From positions 22,117,281-22,139,780 of the forward strand of contig CM022677.1 in NCBI GenBank assembly GCA_012295275.1: DNA of 22,500 nt, given 5' to 3'. Source of the DNA: Chrysomallon squamiferum (taxonomy: Eukaryota > Mollusca > Gastropoda > Neomphalida > Peltospiridae). Of this stretch, positions 20,466 through 22,500 are shown piece after piece (the first letter of the stretch is position 1; each line of letters starts with the position of its first letter). The notes under the pieces are model-generated. The model saw nothing but the letters and a program-made list of their open reading frames with translations, was not told the origin of the DNA and made no database searches. The translations under genes were made by a program, and so were the position numbers.

Positions 20466-20600
20466 ATCAATTCTTCATCACTTGATCAAGAATGAGCATC
20501 AATTTTTGTCCGCCAATAGATCAATAAACATCAATTTTTTCCAACAACATGTCAGTCGGCATCAATTCATCAACTAATTAGAATCAATTCTTCATCAACA
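20466..20600 (+). repeat. Degenerate ~31-bp minisatellite with an atcaatt core
   Basis: atcaatt occurs at 20466, 20498, 20530, 20561 and 20583 (spacings 32, 32, 31, 22). The first and last carry atcaattcttcatca. Confidence 0.8.
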
Positions 20601-22187
20601 AATCCAGTGTTTAATTTTGTTTTTAATTAGTTCCTGTTAATTCCCAGTAATCCAGTTTCAGAATTTAAATTTGTATAAAACACTTTTTATTCTTAATACA
20701 CAAACTGATCCAGAATACTTTTTTTTTGGTTGTTTTTTTGAATAAATAAAATATTTCTTATTGCACAAATAATTCTGATGTTTGAACACAGAGGTAACAC
20801 ATTTAATTCTGAACACACAAACAAATTATATCAACATTTCAGGTTGTCTTTTTTAGGAACAGCTGTTGCAATTTATGTCAGTGTGTCTACACAGTCTTTT
20901 ATTTATGGTCCTGAAAAATAGAAAAAAATATTATTATTTTTTTTTTTTATGTGTGTGCATGTGTGTGTGTGTGTGTGTGTGTTATCATTCATAACAAGAT
21001 GTGCAGCTGTATAACAGGCTATTGTACATTTTGAATTTAGATAAATGTTTAACATTTCATTATAATTAAAAAAACAAAAAAAAGTATAATAATAATAATA
21101 ATAATAATAAAAGAAAAAAAATGTATGATTATTATAATTATTCATTACGTGTGTTTTATTTAATTATTTTTAAAAATAAATAAGTAATTTAAAGAAATGA
21201 CTTTATAAATATTATAAAACTTTTAATGCCAATCACAAGTTTCACACTACATCTCACTTTTATATGAAAATAATTCCTTTCTCTGCATTATCAGAAATTA
21301 AGAAGACTGACTTTCATTTCTAAATAACAAAATCTATTTTGCAAAAAAGAATTTTTTTTATACATTTACAACAAAATAAATCTAATTACAAAAAACATCA
21401 GTTCCGTACAACCAGCAATTAAAAAAAAAAAAATGCTATAATAGCTTTGTTTTGGTACTGTCTAACAAAAGTTTGATAATCAGTTTATAAAAAGGTTTCT
21501 GTCATGGTGCTAGTTTGTCAGCAAATGACTGACAGAATGACGTCAGCTCTGGCATGCTTACTATAATGTAACAACAGTACTAATAATACCCTTTCTTTTA
21601 CTATATGTGTGCACATTTTATATACTGAGAGATAGATAGATAGATAAAAATGATAAATACGTACACACACACAACAATCAGATCCTAATCAAAGCACACA
21701 AGAGATGAATAATATCTATTTCAATTTTTTTTCAACACACTACCAGTATAACAAATATGGTTTATCAAAGACCATGGCATGTATTAATTCACAGAGCTAC
21801 AGGTAATGGTTGCCTTCATCTATCTATCATCACAATACCGAACAAAAACATTGCTTAAACATTTACTATTTACACAATAATTTTCTCTTTTTGTGCCTGC
21901 ACTTGATGCATTTTAGGGTGATTAAAAAATAACACACAAAACTGTTTAAGTTTGTTAAATTACAAGTTTAGAGCATCATTATAATACAAAGCTAACTGAG
22001 CTCACAAACCAAGTAAAAAAATAAAAAAAAATAAAAAGAAACTACAATCTGTTGTTCTTCTTTCTCTTTTACTTTTTCGATTCAATAATTATTGTTGACG
22101 AAATGTTAATACTTCACACGGTTTAAGAGATGATAACATATCACAGCTTTTAATGCATTTTAGAACGTCATTTATAAGACCACTCAC
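20601..22187. other. AT-rich DNA, no gene recognised
   Basis: Contains (TG)n at about 20950-20981, (AAT)n at 21087-21110, (GATA)n at 21630-21647 and a consensus CRE palindrome at 21538-21545. The last 300 bases before 22190 become less repetitive as the candidate first exon is approached. Confidence 0.6.
21538..21545. promoter_or_regulatory. CRE palindrome TGACGTCA
   Basis: A perfect 8-bp CREB/ATF consensus, about 0.9 kb inside the candidate transcript start at 22430. The site is exact; function is unknown. Confidence 0.4.
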
Positions 22188-22208
22188 CAGAAACCTGCAA
22201 CTATCGAA
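22188..22208 (-). other. Possible 21-nt microexon or alternative donor upstream of APC
   Basis: A consensus minus-strand donor (CTG|GTGAGT) ends at 22188. An acceptor-like ctaacttcag sits 21 nt upstream, so a phase-0 microexon reading FDSCRFL is possible. A second GT (GCAG|GTTTCT) lies 7 nt before the first. The donor is good; the acceptor has a poor pyrimidine tract. It may be only the 3' end of a noncoding first exon. Confidence 0.2.
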
Positions 22209-22400
22209 CTGAAGTTAGTTTGTTTTAAATCATCAATTACCCGGGGAAAAAATAACAATGCCAAACTCAGCAATTTAAAACATTTTCACTTACTGTTTCA
22301 CTGATAACATACTCTAATCAGACGTATCGCCTATCGCTTTATCTCTGCAAAATCTAAACCGTCCTCAATTAATTTAGAAATTATATTTACTTTGTTATAC

Positions 22401-22430
22401 CTTCGCGAACTCGGCAATCATTTCCGCCAT
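22401..22430 (-). CDS. Candidate upstream first exon: 10 codons, MAEMIAEFAK
   Basis: On the minus strand ACAATGGCGG gives a start in good context (A at -3, G at +4), followed by codons reading MAEMIAEFAK and a donor AAG|GTATAA with the last exon base at 22401. The ATGGCGG core also resembles a YY1 site, common at metazoan start regions, and the local sequence has more CpGs than the DNA around it. I do not recognise the peptide. It lies upstream of APC exon A on the same strand. Joined to exon A it would stop after three more codons (DVE, then TGA), making a short upstream ORF. Joined to exon B, also phase 0, it would stay in frame. It could instead be the start of an unrelated gene, or the ATG could be chance inside a 5' UTR. 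Confidence 0.4.
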
Positions 22431-22500
22431 TGTACATCCTACACAAGACATTTATGTGATGATCCGCTTCTGTTTTGCAAACTAAAACAAACTGATGTTG

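Overview
The window is AT-rich animal nuclear DNA, mostly intronic or intergenic, and packed with microsatellites and diverged minisatellites: (CA)n/(TG)n, (GA)n/(CT)n, AAT, ACAT, GATA and GACA. There are no bacterial operons, no CRISPR array, no rRNA or tRNA gene and no intact transposon. Two exons with clean splice sites match the N-terminus of adenomatous polyposis coli (APC), a metazoan protein. The repeat style resembles a mollusc, perhaps a cephalopod; that last step is a weak inference from texture, not from a diagnostic gene.

The only confident gene is APC on the minus strand. Exon A (17238-17136) carries a 20-nt leader and codons 1-28 of the coiled-coil start. Exon B (15962-15782) carries the next 60 codons. 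Exon A lacks one base relative to the frame needed to join exon B, so as written the open frame is broken near 17163-17171. Upstream on the same strand are candidate 5' splice donors at 20401, 22188 and 22401. The last follows a well-placed ATG encoding MAEMIAEFAK and could be an upstream exon or an alternative first exon. No later APC exon was recognised between 1 and 15.7 kb, so the next intron probably runs through the rest of the window or beyond.

A second coding-like island lies at about 6690-6870. It is GC- and CpG-richer than its surroundings and has a short acidic ORF starting with ATG on the minus strand (6806-6636), plus a Ser-rich frame on the plus strand (6696-6855). A tandem array of about 155-bp units (6093-6715) has copied the edge of this island several times.

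Layout by region: 1-5.7 kb, simple repeats and diverged duplications; 4.4-4.75 kb, an old ~60-bp tandem array; 5.88-6.72 kb, two stacked tandem arrays; 6.7-7.0 kb, the coding-like island; 8.3-8.9 kb, a Thr-rich minisatellite and trinucleotide DNA; 9.07-9.13 kb, a hairpin with two AP-1-type sites; 10.2-11.7 kb, AT-rich DNA; 11.75-12.45 kb, a G-rich minisatellite; 12.6-14 kb, very long GA and CT arrays; 15.2-17.3 kb, the APC exons and their intron; 17.7-18.15 kb, a C-rich repeat; 18.9-22.1 kb, AT-rich DNA with minisatellites; 22.4 kb, the candidate upstream exon. Five RFX X-box-like motifs with the same two-base spacer are scattered through the window.
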